A stretch of 64,000 nucleotides of DNA from Nibribacter ruber. GTDB lineage: Bacteria > Bacteroidota > Bacteroidia > Cytophagales > Hymenobacteraceae. The stretch's first letter is position 1. Every line of letters begins with the position of its first letter. The notes under the pieces were generated by a model. The model did not search any database and was not told the DNA's origin. It was given only the letters and a program-made list of their open reading frames with translations. Below are positions 13,638 to 22,284 of this stretch, one piece after another. The stretch covers positions 1,941,501 to 2,005,500 of the forward strand of contig NZ_CP047897.1 in the NCBI RefSeq assembly GCF_009913235.1, in the 5' to 3' direction. The translations under genes and the position numbers were made by a program.

Positions 13638-13921
13638 AAACATTATCGCTAGACAATTTCGCTCCTATTATCAGTGACAGACTTGTTGGTGATGAAATTT
13701 ATAACCTTATTAAGTCAGACCTTGAGACCTGCCAGCAGTTAGACATTGATCTCAAAGAGATTAAGTCAATGGCAACTTTCTGCGCAAAACAGATCTTTGG
13801 CAAACTTTACCTTGAGTTGGGAGGAGACAGCTTCTTTCAAAGAATTCGGCTTATTAATGCCACTGACGACTTAAAGACGATAATTAGGATTGGTATTCAA
13901 AGTGCTTTAGAGGATAGATAG
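13634..13921 (+). CDS. STAS-like (DUF4325-type) protein
   Basis: 95 aa, starting MKTLSLDNFAPIISDRLVGD. The pattern LDIDLKEIKSMATFCAKQIF, then IRLINATDDLKTIIRIGI, matches the STAS-like DUF4325 fold: a strand, a helix with the SFADE-like position replaced by MATFCAKQ, and a final strand and helix. Ser in the canonical phosphorylation position is not evident. It is coupled to the ATPase gene by ATGA and followed by a strong terminator, so the trio is a closed transcription unit. Confidence 0.7.
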   Translation: MKTLSLDNFAPIISDRLVGDEIYNLIKSDLETCQQLDIDLKEIKSMATFCAKQIFGKLYLELGGDSFFQRIRLINATDDLKTIIRIGIQSALEDR

Positions 13922-13941
13922 GATATCATGCTAAAATTTTA

Positions 13942-13975
13942 AAAAAAGCCGCAATTAACTTTGCGGCTTTTTTTT
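13942..13975 (+). terminator. Strong Rho-independent terminator
   Basis: AAAAAAGCCGCAA and TTGCGGCTTTTTT form a 13-bp stem with a T tract, 20 bp after the STAS-like gene. It closes the cargo block. Confidence 0.9.
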
Positions 13976-14027
13976 GTATAAACATTTTCAGACAGGCAAC
14001 ATATGGCTTTCACCAATCTTTAGCCCT

Positions 14028-14267
14028 ATGTGTACCAGTAGACAAACAAGCGTACCCAGTGTGATTATGATTGCCAACCAGGTGGGTGACAACCACCAAA
14101 GTGTAGAATTGGTCTGCGGAAGTTGCGAAGAGACGCGCATCCTGATGCTGGAGCAGAGCTACATCATCCAAAGAACACTTGCCCACATTCAATCCCTCCT
14201 TCTGGGAAAGGCGGGCCTGAATCAATTGTCAAACCAAAACCCATGCGAAACAACAAATGAAGACTAA
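14028..14267 (+). CDS. Small protein upstream of integrase
   Basis: 79 aa from the ATG at 14028 (MCTSRQTSVPSVIMIANQVG); an earlier TTG lies in the T tract of the previous terminator and is unlikely. It has a Cys pair (VCGSCEETR) and a helical end (SYIIQRTLAHIQSLLLGK). The stop overlaps the integrase ATG by 11 bp. An accessory factor for integration or excision is possible from position only. Confidence 0.5.
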   Translation: MCTSRQTSVPSVIMIANQVGDNHQSVELVCGSCEETRILMLEQSYIIQRTLAHIQSLLLGKAGLNQLSNQNPCETTNED

Positions 14268-15600
14268 GAGAAACATCAGATCAGACCGGCCGGACAAGCG
14301 AGGCTATGCCCCCATCAGATTCACCGTTCACCTGGACGGCGCCAGGTTCTACATTGAGACCGGGGAGCAGTGCCTTCCGGAGAACTGGGACGGTGGCATG
14401 CGGCTTGTCACCAGTGGGGACCACTATCACAAACAAATCAACGCGAGGCTCATAAAATGGGAAAGTATACTGGAGGAGATTGCCACCAGGTACAAGAGCC
14501 GGCGCAGGATCCTGACGCAGGACCTGCTGCTGAAGGAATTCTACGAGGCGGTGGATCCAGAGGAAGAAAAACAGGAAGTGGCCTTTTTTCAGGAAAACGC
14601 CTTTCTCACCCTCATGCATAAATGGCGCTCCCACCAGCAGAGTAAAATACAGCTGACCACCGGCAAGCCCTTAGCCGACAGCACCATAAAAGGCATCACC
14701 TCCACCATCAAGAGATTTGAGAAGTTCCAGGAGGCGCGCGGCCGGGAGATAACCTTTGAGGAAATGGACCTGAAGTTCTATGAGGAGTTCCAGCAGCACC
14801 TGCTCATAGACAAGAAGCAGAAGGTGAATAATTTCGGCAAGCACATAGACCGCCTAAAAACGTTTCTGAAATGGGCAGAGGTCCAGCATGACGCGCCGGT
14901 CAACCGGAAGTACAAGCTGTTCTCCAGCCCTGAGATTTACGTGGGCGTAGACGCGCTCTCGGCCTCAGAACTGCACGCCATCTATAACCTCAACTTTGAA
15001 GACCCGCAAACGAAGGAGAAGCTGTTCACCTGCTACAAGGAGAAGGGAGTCATCAAACTGGAGGGGAGCATGCGCTTTGGCCAGTGGTGCAAGTCTGTGG
15101 AAAAGGCGCGCGACATCTTTCTCATGTGCTGCTATACCGGCATGCGCATCAGCGACGCGCTCTCATTCACCATGCTGGACATAAACCACCAGCAGGGCCT
15201 GATCATACGGCCGGCCACCAAAACCCTGAACGACTGCTACATTCCGTTTTTTGATGACGTCCTCTTCAAGCCGAAGGAGATGGTCATGAAATACTACCTG
15301 CAGTACAACACCTGCATGCCCCCGGAGCCGGCCTCTAAGGTCAACGAGTACTTGAAAGAGATCCAGAAGCTGGTGGGGATAAAGCGTCTTACCCTCACCA
15401 CCAAGATAGGCAGGAAGACCTTTGCCACCTTGAAGCTCTACCAGGGCATTCCCTCCAGGATTGTGATGCAGGCCACCGGCCACAAGACGGAAAGCAGCTT
15501 CAACCGGTATGTGGGCGTGAACACCTCAGAACTGGGCCGGGCCTTCAAGCAGGGCTCTGCCGGCGTTGGCATGAGAGACGGCGTCATGATGGTAGGCTAG
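14257..15600 (+). CDS. Tyrosine integrase
   Basis: 447 aa, typical of Bacteroidota phage and ICE integrases: N-terminal arm-binding domain (RFTVHLDGARFYIETGEQCL), SAM-like core-binding domain (about 105-215), and catalytic domain. Catalytic Arg is in CYTGMRISDAL (near 297), box II is LTTKIGRKTFATL (near 383), and ATGHKTESSFNRYVGV gives the His and the nucleophile Tyr (near 417). At the HxxR position this protein has KxxR (KIGR), an uncommon but known variation. It is the last prophage gene; the attachment site should lie just to its right. Confidence 0.95.
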   Translation: MKTKRNIRSDRPDKRGYAPIRFTVHLDGARFYIETGEQCLPENWDGGMRLVTSGDHYHKQINARLIKWESILEEIATRYKSRRRILTQDLLLKEFYEAVDPEEEKQEVAFFQENAFLTLMHKWRSHQQSKIQLTTGKPLADSTIKGITSTIKRFEKFQEARGREITFEEMDLKFYEEFQQHLLIDKKQKVNNFGKHIDRLKTFLKWAEVQHDAPVNRKYKLFSSPEIYVGVDALSASELHAIYNLNFEDPQTKEKLFTCYKEKGVIKLEGSMRFGQWCKSVEKARDIFLMCCYTGMRISDALSFTMLDINHQQGLIIRPATKTLNDCYIPFFDDVLFKPKEMVMKYYLQYNTCMPPEPASKVNEYLKEIQKLVGIKRLTLTTKIGRKTFATLKLYQGIPSRIVMQATGHKTESSFNRYVGVNTSELGRAFKQGSAGVGMRDGVMMVG

Positions 15601-15688
15601 TGCAATATCAAGAGCAGGATTCAGGGAGCGTTTTGGGGAGCGTTTTGATTTTTCCCAAACAGGCCCAAACAGCTCTACAGAAACCAAG

Positions 15689-15724
15689 AACGGCCTTCTA
15701 GCTATCTAGGAGGCCGTTTTTATT
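15689..15724 (+). terminator. Terminator after integrase
   Basis: CGGCCT-CTAG and CTAG-AGGCCG form a stem round CTAT, followed by TTTTTATT. It closes the integrase transcript. Confidence 0.85.
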
Positions 15725-15766
15725 AAGGCTAATTTAGGTTGAAGACGTTAATTAACTCCCTACGCG

Positions 15767-15848
15767 ACCACAGTTAAATTTAAAAAGACCTGTAAGACAA
15801 CATCTTACAGGTCTTTTTCTTTTAGGACGTACACATATACGTACAACT
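15767..15848. repeat. 82-bp terminator-containing block, copy 1
   Basis: Begins ACCACAGTTA, holds a hairpin with A/T flanks (15782-15819: GACCTGTAAGA/TCTTACAGGTC), and ends CGTACACAT...ACAACT. A second block of equal length with the same ends but a different hairpin stem lies at 19037-19118. It lies just outside the integrase and is a candidate attachment or hotspot site. Confidence 0.55.
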
Positions 15849-16078
15849 TTACAATCCAGGCTGTTCTCCTAGGTAAATCCGATAATCCATCACAGTAATT
15901 TTTTTACCTCTACTGACTTAACCAAGTCGGGCTTTGTTGGAGTTAGACTGCAATCACGGCATACTGGCGACCAACCTTGCACCTTACGTTCATTCCCAGG
16001 AAAGCCTACTAACCCATACCTAACCAGAGGATTAAGCGCTCTCTATCAGTTACATATCAATTTTATTAGCAACAACCT

Positions 16079-16103
16079 GTATTTATACTATCCGTATAAA
16101 TAC
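16079..16103. promoter_or_regulatory. Perfect 10-bp inverted repeat
   Basis: GTATTTATAC and GTATAAATAC are separated by TATCC and followed by CTTTTTTAATG, 43 bp upstream of the small ORF at 16146. It could be an operator or a weak terminator. The word GTATAAATACCT recurs near 18559. The rest of the 545-bp gap 15601-16145 holds the integrase terminator and the 82-bp block, with no ORF I can support. Confidence 0.5.
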
Positions 16104-16145
16104 CTTTTTTAATGTTTTGGTGTTTTTCAAATCAAGCTATGGCTT

Positions 16146-16445
16146 ATGGAGACTGAAGTAGACAGTAGGATATTGTCATTCATGGACAAAGGCGCATTGC
16201 GCTATGACGTCTTCGATACCGCCTCATCCGATTCATCCTTGAATCTGCAGACCCTCAGCGATGACTTCTTCCCATTGGACTACATTGAAAAATCAGAGAA
16301 GCACTTCTCCTATTACTACTCCCTTAGGGCTTCGGGCGGCTTGGTGGTTCTGAGAATCACAATCAAAGACGGGGTAATGAAGGCGTTACTCGCACCCCAC
16401 TCACATTTTTCCGAGCTTAAACCACAGGTTAAGTTTAATGCTTAA
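16146..16445 (+). CDS. Orphan small protein
   Basis: 99 aa, starting METEVDSRILSFMDKGALRY, acidic first half, then an aromatic strand (EKHFSYYYSLRASGGLVVLR) and a short basic end. Soluble, no motif recognised. It faces the T9SS-type gene and shares the hairpin at 16535-16567 as a possible bidirectional terminator. Confidence 0.45.
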   Translation: METEVDSRILSFMDKGALRYDVFDTASSDSSLNLQTLSDDFFPLDYIEKSEKHFSYYYSLRASGGLVVLRITIKDGVMKALLAPHSHFSELKPQVKFNA

Positions 16446-16534
16446 AATTCTACGTCCATCTACTCCCAAAGCGCAACGCCTACCCAAAGGGGTTAGCGAA
16501 AGAAACTTTTTACTAAGGGGCATGCATAAAAATA

Positions 16535-16567
16535 GGGTGCCGGCATAACAAACATCCGCCGGCACCC
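16535..16567. terminator. Hairpin between convergent genes
   Basis: GGGTGCCGGC and GCCGGCACCC form a perfect 10-bp GC-rich stem between the rightward 99-aa gene and the leftward T9SS gene. There is little T tract, so it is a weaker intrinsic terminator. Confidence 0.6.
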
Positions 16568-16589
16568 TACCAGTCATCATCCTATCAAT

Positions 16590-17965
16590 CTAGTTCTTCT
16601 TGAGCAATTTAATGGAACTCATGCCGGACTTGCTGATTTTGCGGGCCATGTACACGCCCTCCTTCATGCCCCGTCCGTCCACCTCGACCCTTACGACCTC
16701 ATCAGCCTTGGCCTTACCGGACTTCAGCTGTCTGATTAAGGTGCCGTTCATGTCATAGAGGTTTATCACGTACTCCTCTCCCCTCGCGGACCTGAACTCG
16801 ACGGTGGTTCTATCGCCGAACGGGATGGGGTAGGCGACCATCCCCTCATCCTTCGCAGTGCCTGAGGAGGCTGGCGCCTTCAGGGAGGCCGGGGCAGCAC
16901 TTATCTCATCATCATAGTTGTCACAGTCGGTCGCAGGCGACACGCAGCCGCTGCTCTTGCTTCTGACGGTGATGCTGAAGCCGGCACCCGCCGCCACACT
17001 GAAGATTGGCGAGTCCTGCCAAGTAGTGCCTCCGTCGTTGCTGTACTCGAAGTCCGCGCCAACCGGCGAGGTCACCGTCACCGAGCCATTGGGCGAAGGC
17101 GCGCAGATGGAAGGCTCCACTATCGTCACCGCCGGTCTCAGGACTGCATCAGGCTGTGTGATTGTCTCTGAGGTGATGGCCTGGCAGCCACTGCCGTCCG
17201 TGACGGTCAGGGTGTAGGTGCCGGAGACCAGCCCGGTCAGGTCCTGGTCGTCCGCCTGCCCGGTCGGGATGACGCCGCCGCCGGTGGCCACCCATGAGTA
17301 GGTGTAGGGGGCCGAGCCGCCAGACACCGATGCGTTAATCGCGCCGTTCCCAGCGCCGGAGCAGGAAACGTTGGTCGCCACGGAAGAGGCGGTCAGGCCG
17401 GTGGACACTGCGATGGTAGGCAGGGTCCCGCACTTAGGAGCGATGAGGTTGGGTTTCAGAGTCTCACAGGTGCTCTTTTTCGCGGCATCGGTCCAGGCTA
17501 GGAACAGGTTGGTCAAGTCAATGGTCGAGCCGCACTCATAGGAAATCTCGGAGCCGGTTATCCCTGAGCCGGAGGAAGTGGAATTGACTATCTCCCTAAT
17601 TACGACTACAGCAAAGGGAAGCGTGGTGGTGTCGGTTTTCACGATAGGGCCCTTGCAGCCAGTAATCTCGGCCTGGTAGACCACGGTGCCGGAGCCGTCC
17701 TTTATCACGATGTCCCCCAGAAGGCGAAGCTGGTCCGGGTGGAGCCCGTCTTGTTGGCGATGGACAGCAGCAGCGGCGCGGTAATCACGTCGCCTGGCTC
17801 ACAGGCCTGACAGGCGGAGACGTCCAGGAAGGCGTCCACCAGTTCCAGGTCCTTGGAGGTACATCTGCTCTCAGGAGGCAGCGTGACCTGGGCCGAGGAG
17901 GTGAAGGATACCAGCAGTAGCGCCATCAGTGTCAGGGCGGTGCGCCAGAACGTGGCAGGTCTCAT
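16590..17965 (-). pseudogene. Frameshifted T9SS-exported surface protein
   Basis: Two leftward ORFs (17705-18067 and 16590-17708) read as one protein if one extra C is added to the C5 tract at 17714-17718: the first ends AFAFW-like ...SFAFWG and the second continues DIVIKDGSGT. From the ATG at 17965 there is a signal peptide (MRPATFWRTALTLMALLLVS, ending SSAQ). The body contains SprB-type repeats (SCSGAGNGAINASVSGGSAP, GLVSGTYTLTVTDGSGC). The C-terminus (about 80 aa: AYPIPFGDRTTVEF, MKEGVYMARKI) is a type A T9SS sorting domain. Either a real inactivating or slippage frameshift or a sequencing error in the homopolymer. Confidence 0.8.
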
Positions 17966-18163
17966 TTTTTGGAGGTTGAGGGATGTGGTATGGATTACTG
18001 GGGACACCTTTCTGCCGCCGCTTGCGGCTGTGGAAAGGGTTGGACGGGGTAAGGAAAATTTCTCCATAATTACTGGGTGTTAAATCTTTCAATCGAATCT
18101 TTACAATGGCAGGCAATGTACTTAGTCCGGGGCATGGCGCTTTCTGTTTAGGCACAGGCAATC

Positions 18164-18541
18164 GTGCGTCGGCCTTTTGGGAAAGCCGCCGAAGGGGGTA
18201 ACAGATAAGCTGCCCGAGGCTAAGTCCTTAGCGTGGAAGGGCAATCACAGCAGGGTTGAAAAGGAGAGGCAAAGTCGGGCTGGCGGTAACCAGCGGCTGA
18301 AGGGGCGGCAGAAGACCTGTCCAAGAACCTTGGATTGCCGCACCGGTCCTATATTGACCGATGGGCGTCCGGTTTGTCTGCACTTGGGCGCGAGGCACGA
18401 ATGATTAATACGAGAGGAAATGTCTGACAAGCCTGTAAAGGTGGGCCAAGGCTGCGATGTCCTAGTCCCCGAAGGCCTGTACGGAGCCGCCATGCACCTG
18501 AGGTGCGGCTCCTCTCTTTTCCACCGAGGGAAAGTGGATGT
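18164..18541 (+). ncRNA. Candidate group II intron remnant (structured RNA)
   Basis: This GC-rich, non-coding segment begins GTGCGTCGGCC, the GUGYG start typical of group II introns, and has dense local pairing and motifs like domain I (GGTAACAG, GAGAGGAAATGTCTGAC). It ends with a hairpin GGAGCCGC...GTGCGGCTCC at 18495-18513, in the place of domain V, and a short TCCAC/GTGGA hairpin (18520-18540) in the place of domain VI. No intron-encoded reverse transcriptase is present. The domain V-like hairpin lacks a clear AGC/GAAA pattern, so it may be degenerate, or this is another structured RNA. Confidence 0.35.
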
Positions 18542-19036
18542 CTGTCGCTGCCATAGGTATAAATACCTGTGACTCTAGTATATACTCGGTAATCTGGGGA
18601 AAGTTCGGATAATGCAGGGGATTTTCCGGCATAATACCATTCCTATCTAACTTGGTCTAAAATGAGCCAACACTTATGAGAACCAAAATATGACCTTCAT
18701 GAGATTGATAAATTTTTGAGCGGTGAGCTGGTTGCCTAAATCCAGATGCTACAGGCACTACCCTGTTGAGAACAGCCAAAGTTTGATACGCACCCACTGG
18801 TGGCTTGTCAAAGACGGGTGGGGTATGTATTCTGGATGGAAACCTTTTAGGCCTGACTGGGTACCCTGAGTTTTGGTAGGCCCTCTTTTGTTGATGTCAT
18901 CCGTATAGTAATTGAATCCCTCCTTTGCAGATTGGAACCCGTGCCGCCGCCTCTCCGTTTCCATGCAGTCTTCGCATCAAATACACTATTTGGCAGAGAG
19001 TATGCAACCACGAAACCCGAAAGAGGAGCCTTCACA
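18542..19036. other. Non-coding stretch, nothing recognised
   Basis: The gap between the structured RNA candidate and the 82-bp block has only short weak ORFs without codon pattern or motif. The minus strand around 18760-19040 could be a decayed coding fragment (TKEGLPKL, SLTSHQWVRI), but I cannot assign it. Confidence 0.4.
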
Positions 19037-19118
19037 ACCACAGTTATATTTTTAAAAGCCCTTTAGAGAAATCTGAAGGGCTTTTTTGTTTCTGCCGCGT
19101 ACACATTCACGCACAACT
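19037..19118. repeat. 82-bp terminator-containing block, copy 2
   Basis: Same ends and length as 15767-15848: ACCACAGTTA, then an AAAGCCCTT/AAGGGCTTT hairpin with a T tract, then CGTACACAT and CGCACAACT. The hairpin stem differs in sequence but pairs well. Together the two blocks bracket the accessory island. Confidence 0.55.
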
Positions 19119-19269
19119 CCAGCTTACACCTCCTCTTGCTTCTTCATTTTCCTTTCCAATAAAATTCCTAAAACCTTATATTTCAATTAAATTCCATATA
19201 TAATCCTATTACATCCTATATAAATAATTAATTATCAGCTATATCCACACATTCTATTTTATTTTATTC

Positions 19270-19277
19270 TATTTTTG
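19270..19277 (+). promoter_or_regulatory. Putative -7 box for 143-aa gene
   Basis: TATTTTTG fits the Bacteroidota TAnnTTTG box, 35 bp upstream of the ATG at 19312 in a very AT-rich leader. Confidence 0.5.
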
Positions 19278-19311
19278 CATTTCCCTTTCAGCTTTTGAGA
19301 AACGCATATTC

Positions 19312-19743
19312 ATGTCACAATTAACTACCACTCATGCCATCATGAGTTGGAGAGAAGAAGACAGCCTGCTGAGCGCTAAATGGTGCGGAGCTGTCTTCAG
19401 CCGAGAGTTTCAGCAGATAGCCCAGGCTTTGTTGGAAAAGACGGAGGCCTTTCACCTTCACAAGTGGTTTCTGCACCTGGAAGAGATGCAGGAGATTGAC
19501 TTTACAGATGAGAACTGGCTGTTCACACACTGGCTGGAGAACTTCTTAAACCTGCCCATCCAAAAATTAGCACTCATCCCGTCTAAGTACCTGGACAACC
19601 ACATGTCCATAGAGCAACTCATCAAGATGGCGCAGATTATTAAGCCGTTGGACGTGCAGTTCTTTACCGAGGAGAGGGAGGCGCTACTTTGGCTTCAGGA
19701 AAGACCTCAGACAGACTACACGGCATTTTTTACCGAAAATTAA
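19312..19743 (+). CDS. STAS/SpoIIAA-like hypothetical protein
   Basis: 143 aa, starting MSQLTTTHAIMSWREEDSLL. The order of segments (SAKWCGAVFSREFQQIAQAL, HKWFLHLEEMQEIDFTDENW, KLALIPSKYLDN, LDVQFFTEEREALLWLQE) is that of small SpoIIAA/STAS-type proteins common in Hymenobacteraceae: beta-alpha repeats ending in a short AALxWL-like helix. Cytoplasmic. No partner gene is adjacent. Function unknown. Confidence 0.55.
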   Translation: MSQLTTTHAIMSWREEDSLLSAKWCGAVFSREFQQIAQALLEKTEAFHLHKWFLHLEEMQEIDFTDENWLFTHWLENFLNLPIQKLALIPSKYLDNHMSIEQLIKMAQIIKPLDVQFFTEEREALLWLQERPQTDYTAFFTEN

Positions 19744-19775
19744 CCTCAGAGGCGCTCTGCTTCAGGAGTTTCTGG

Positions 19776-19783
19776 TACCTTTG
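19776..19783 (+). promoter_or_regulatory. Putative -7 box for endonuclease gene
   Basis: TACCTTTG lies 24 bp upstream of the ATG at 19808 and matches the Bacteroidota primary sigma box. The -33 TTTG is weak. Confidence 0.55.
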
Positions 19784-19807
19784 CACCCACTTCCATAACC
19801 TAATTAC

Positions 19808-22195
19808 ATGAGAACATTCTTACGCCCTCTCCTGCTGGTACTTCTGGTGGGTTGGTCAAGTGTTTCAAGCGTACTTGCCCAGTCTGCCCCACCCGCCAAC
19901 CTGGCAGGATCAGAACTTAAATCATGGCTTCGTCAGAACTGGTATGACGGCAAGCGGGTAGTGCTGAGCTACAGCGCCGCCAGAGGCAAAATGTACAACT
20001 ACGTAGACAACTACGACAACAAGGTGACCTGTGTCTACTCCGGCTACCAGGAGAGCAACCCCTACAGCGAAACCAACTCTACTCCCTCTCTAAGCGCCTT
20101 GAACTGTGAGCACACCGTGCCCCAGTCCTGGTTTAACGAGGTAGAGCGCATGAGAACCGACATCCACCACCTGTTCCCCACCGTGGAGCAGTGGAACAGT
20201 GACCGCGGCAGCGACCCGTTTGCGGAGATTCCCGATGCCCAGACCCAGAAATGGATAAGATTGCTGGCTTTCCAGACCGCCATCCCTACGTCTAACATTG
20301 ACGAGTACAGTGAAGATACGGGCACCCAGTTTGAACCGCGTGAGGACCATAAAGGAAACTTAGCCCGCGCGGTTTTCTATTTTTACACCATGCACGAAGG
20401 CCAGACCTTTGACGCCGGCAAAAACGTACCCAGCGCCGTTGCTGATATGCAGACTTTGTATAGCTGGCACCTGAAAGACCCGGTAGACGCCCGTGAGCTA
20501 GAGCGCAACGGCCGCGTACAACAGGCCCAGGGAAACCGCAATCCATACATTGACTACCCAGAGTTGGTGGCCCGTGCCTATGGCTTTGCCGCAGTGGCCT
20601 GCTCGGCCACCACGGCCGCCAGCCAGCCTACCTTCTCTGAAGCCACGCCAACCTCGTTCAAATTAACCTGGACCAGCGGCAGCGGCGACCGACGCCTGGT
20701 GGTAGTGCGCGAAGCCTCAGCGGTTAACTTCACTCCTGCCGGCGCTTACACAGCGGGTGTGAACGCAGATTTCTCTTTGGCCACTGACCAAGGTAGCGGG
20801 CAGAAGATTGTCTACAACAACACCGGCGACTCTGTCACCGTGACCGGCCTGACCGCTACCAAGACCTACCATGTTCAGATTTTTGAATACTGCAGCTCAG
20901 ACAACACCTACAGCACTGCCCCGGCACCAATCGGCCAGGTGACTTTGCCAGATTATGCCTGCCAGGGAGCTCCTACGCAGAATGTAAGCAGCGTTGTCTC
21001 TTCTACCATCACTTCTACCGGCTTCACTCTTTCTATGACCGCAGGCAATGGAGACGGACGCTTGGTATTGATAAAAGAAGCCCAGGCAGGAACGTTTGCC
21101 CCGCTGGCAGGCACCAGCTACACCGGCGCCAACAGCAACTACGGTCAGGCGGCAACCCAGGCAGACGGCTCTCGCCTGCTGTATGTGGGCAACGGCACCC
21201 AACTCACCGTAACTGGCCTTAAAACCGACACCGAATACCACGTAGCCATTTTTGAAAGCTGCTCTAACGGCTGGCAGTATGCTGCTACGCCGGCGGCGCT
21301 TCAGGTGAAAACCTTGCCAGGCGGCGGCGGACCGCTTCCTACCGGCGTTCTGGCGCGTCAGACGTTTGAAGAAACGGCTACAGACGGCTGGGAAGTAACT
21401 TCGGGCTTCACTAGCTCTACAGTCAACACGGGTACACCTGCCAACCAGCGCATTCACGGAGGCACCAAGTCCTTGCAAGTAACCACTACGGCGCAGGAGG
21501 TTGTCTTCAAATCGGTGACTACTACTGGCTACAAAGACGTGCTGGTTGAATTGTTCAACAGCTCCGTATCTACCACTACCGGCAACGGCATTGAGGCGGG
21601 TGATTACCTGGAGGTGTACACCGCCCTGAATGGTGCTACCTTCTCTGCTACGCCAGACATCAAAATCACCGGAGACGCTTCTGACAACAATGCCCGGTAC
21701 GGCATGGACGGCACGCTTCTATTAGAGACCATGGCCGGCACGCCGTTGGTGAAAACTTTCACGGGTGCAGCGCTTCCTACCATTACCGCAGAAAACGCCC
21801 CTTCCAGATTACTGGTGAAAATCCCAGACGGGACTACCTCTGTGCAGCTGAAAGTGGCATTGAAAACCAGTTCAGACAAAGAATTCCTGAACATTGATGA
21901 CGTGACCTTGTATGGCAACCCGTTGACCACTACCGGCCTTCCGCAGGAACTGGAAGCGCAGCTGCTGGTATATCCTAACCCGGCCCACGGCGTGGTAACA
22001 GTTAAGGCTCCGGCTGCCCTCAAGATTCAGCGCATACAGGTATTGAACGCCATAGGAAAAACAGTGCATAGCACCACTGCGGCTTCTAAAAATTCGTCTA
22101 CTACTCTAGACTTGCGCCATCTGCCGGCAGGTGTTTACTTCTTACAAGTATTCACGCCACAAGGCACTTCTACCAGACGCATAGTACTGAAGTAG
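19808..22195 (+). CDS. Secreted endonuclease I with T9SS sorting domain
   Basis: 795 aa. Signal peptide 1-25 (LLVLLVGWSSVSSVLAQ). Residues about 30-260 are an endonuclease I (NucM/EndA-type) domain: LNCEHTVPQSWF (catalytic His region), RTDIHHLFPTVEQWNSDRGS, and a late ARAVFYFYTMHE. Then come two homologous Fn3-like repeats of about 110 aa (TSFKLTWTSGSGDRRLVVVR; TGFTLSMTAGNGDGRLVLIK), a jelly-roll-like domain (about 515-700) and a type A T9SS C-terminal domain (LLVYPNPAHGVVTV, LPAGVYFLQVFT). It should degrade extracellular DNA or RNA for nutrients or in biofilms. Confidence 0.9.
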   Translation: MRTFLRPLLLVLLVGWSSVSSVLAQSAPPANLAGSELKSWLRQNWYDGKRVVLSYSAARGKMYNYVDNYDNKVTCVYSGYQESNPYSETNSTPSLSALNCEHTVPQSWFNEVERMRTDIHHLFPTVEQWNSDRGSDPFAEIPDAQTQKWIRLLAFQTAIPTSNIDEYSEDTGTQFEPREDHKGNLARAVFYFYTMHEGQTFDAGKNVPSAVADMQTLYSWHLKDPVDARELERNGRVQQAQGNRNPYIDYPELVARAYGFAAVACSATTAASQPTFSEATPTSFKLTWTSGSGDRRLVVVREASAVNFTPAGAYTAGVNADFSLATDQGSGQKIVYNNTGDSVTVTGLTATKTYHVQIFEYCSSDNTYSTAPAPIGQVTLPDYACQGAPTQNVSSVVSSTITSTGFTLSMTAGNGDGRLVLIKEAQAGTFAPLAGTSYTGANSNYGQAATQADGSRLLYVGNGTQLTVTGLKTDTEYHVAIFESCSNGWQYAATPAALQVKTLPGGGGPLPTGVLARQTFEETATDGWEVTSGFTSSTVNTGTPANQRIHGGTKSLQVTTTAQEVVFKSVTTTGYKDVLVELFNSSVSTTTGNGIEAGDYLEVYTALNGATFSATPDIKITGDASDNNARYGMDGTLLLETMAGTPLVKTFTGAALPTITAENAPSRLLVKIPDGTTSVQLKVALKTSSDKEFLNIDDVTLYGNPLTTTGLPQELEAQLLVYPNPAHGVVTVKAPAALKIQRIQVLNAIGKTVHSTTAASKNSSTTLDLRHLPAGVYFLQVFTPQGTSTRRIVLK

Positions 22196-22203
22196 AAGAA
22201 CCA

Positions 22204-22255
22204 GCCCATAAAAAAAGCGGGCTGCCCACGTGGGCAGCCCGCTTTTTTTATGGGC
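22204..22255. terminator. Perfect 52-bp palindromic terminator
   Basis: A flawless inverted repeat with 26-bp arms (GCCCATA7GCGGGCTGCCCAC and its complement), no loop. T tracts on both strands make it a bidirectional terminator between the endonuclease gene and the leftward small gene. Confidence 0.9.
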
Positions 22256-22284
22256 AATAGTAAGCTACTTGGCTGACTTAGTTG

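Noticed and set aside
15767-15848. tRNA or tmRNA 3' end as integration site
   Set aside because: No cloverleaf or TTC arm can be formed; only a terminator hairpin is visible.
18177-18404. 75-aa rightward ORF in the structured RNA region
   Set aside because: Its sequence is Arg/Gly/Lys-rich without protein-like pattern and it lies across strong RNA pairing; I treat the segment as RNA.
20897-21478. Leftward 193-aa ORF antisense to the endonuclease gene
   Set aside because: Shadow of repeat-domain coding sequence; Cys/Arg-rich without motif.
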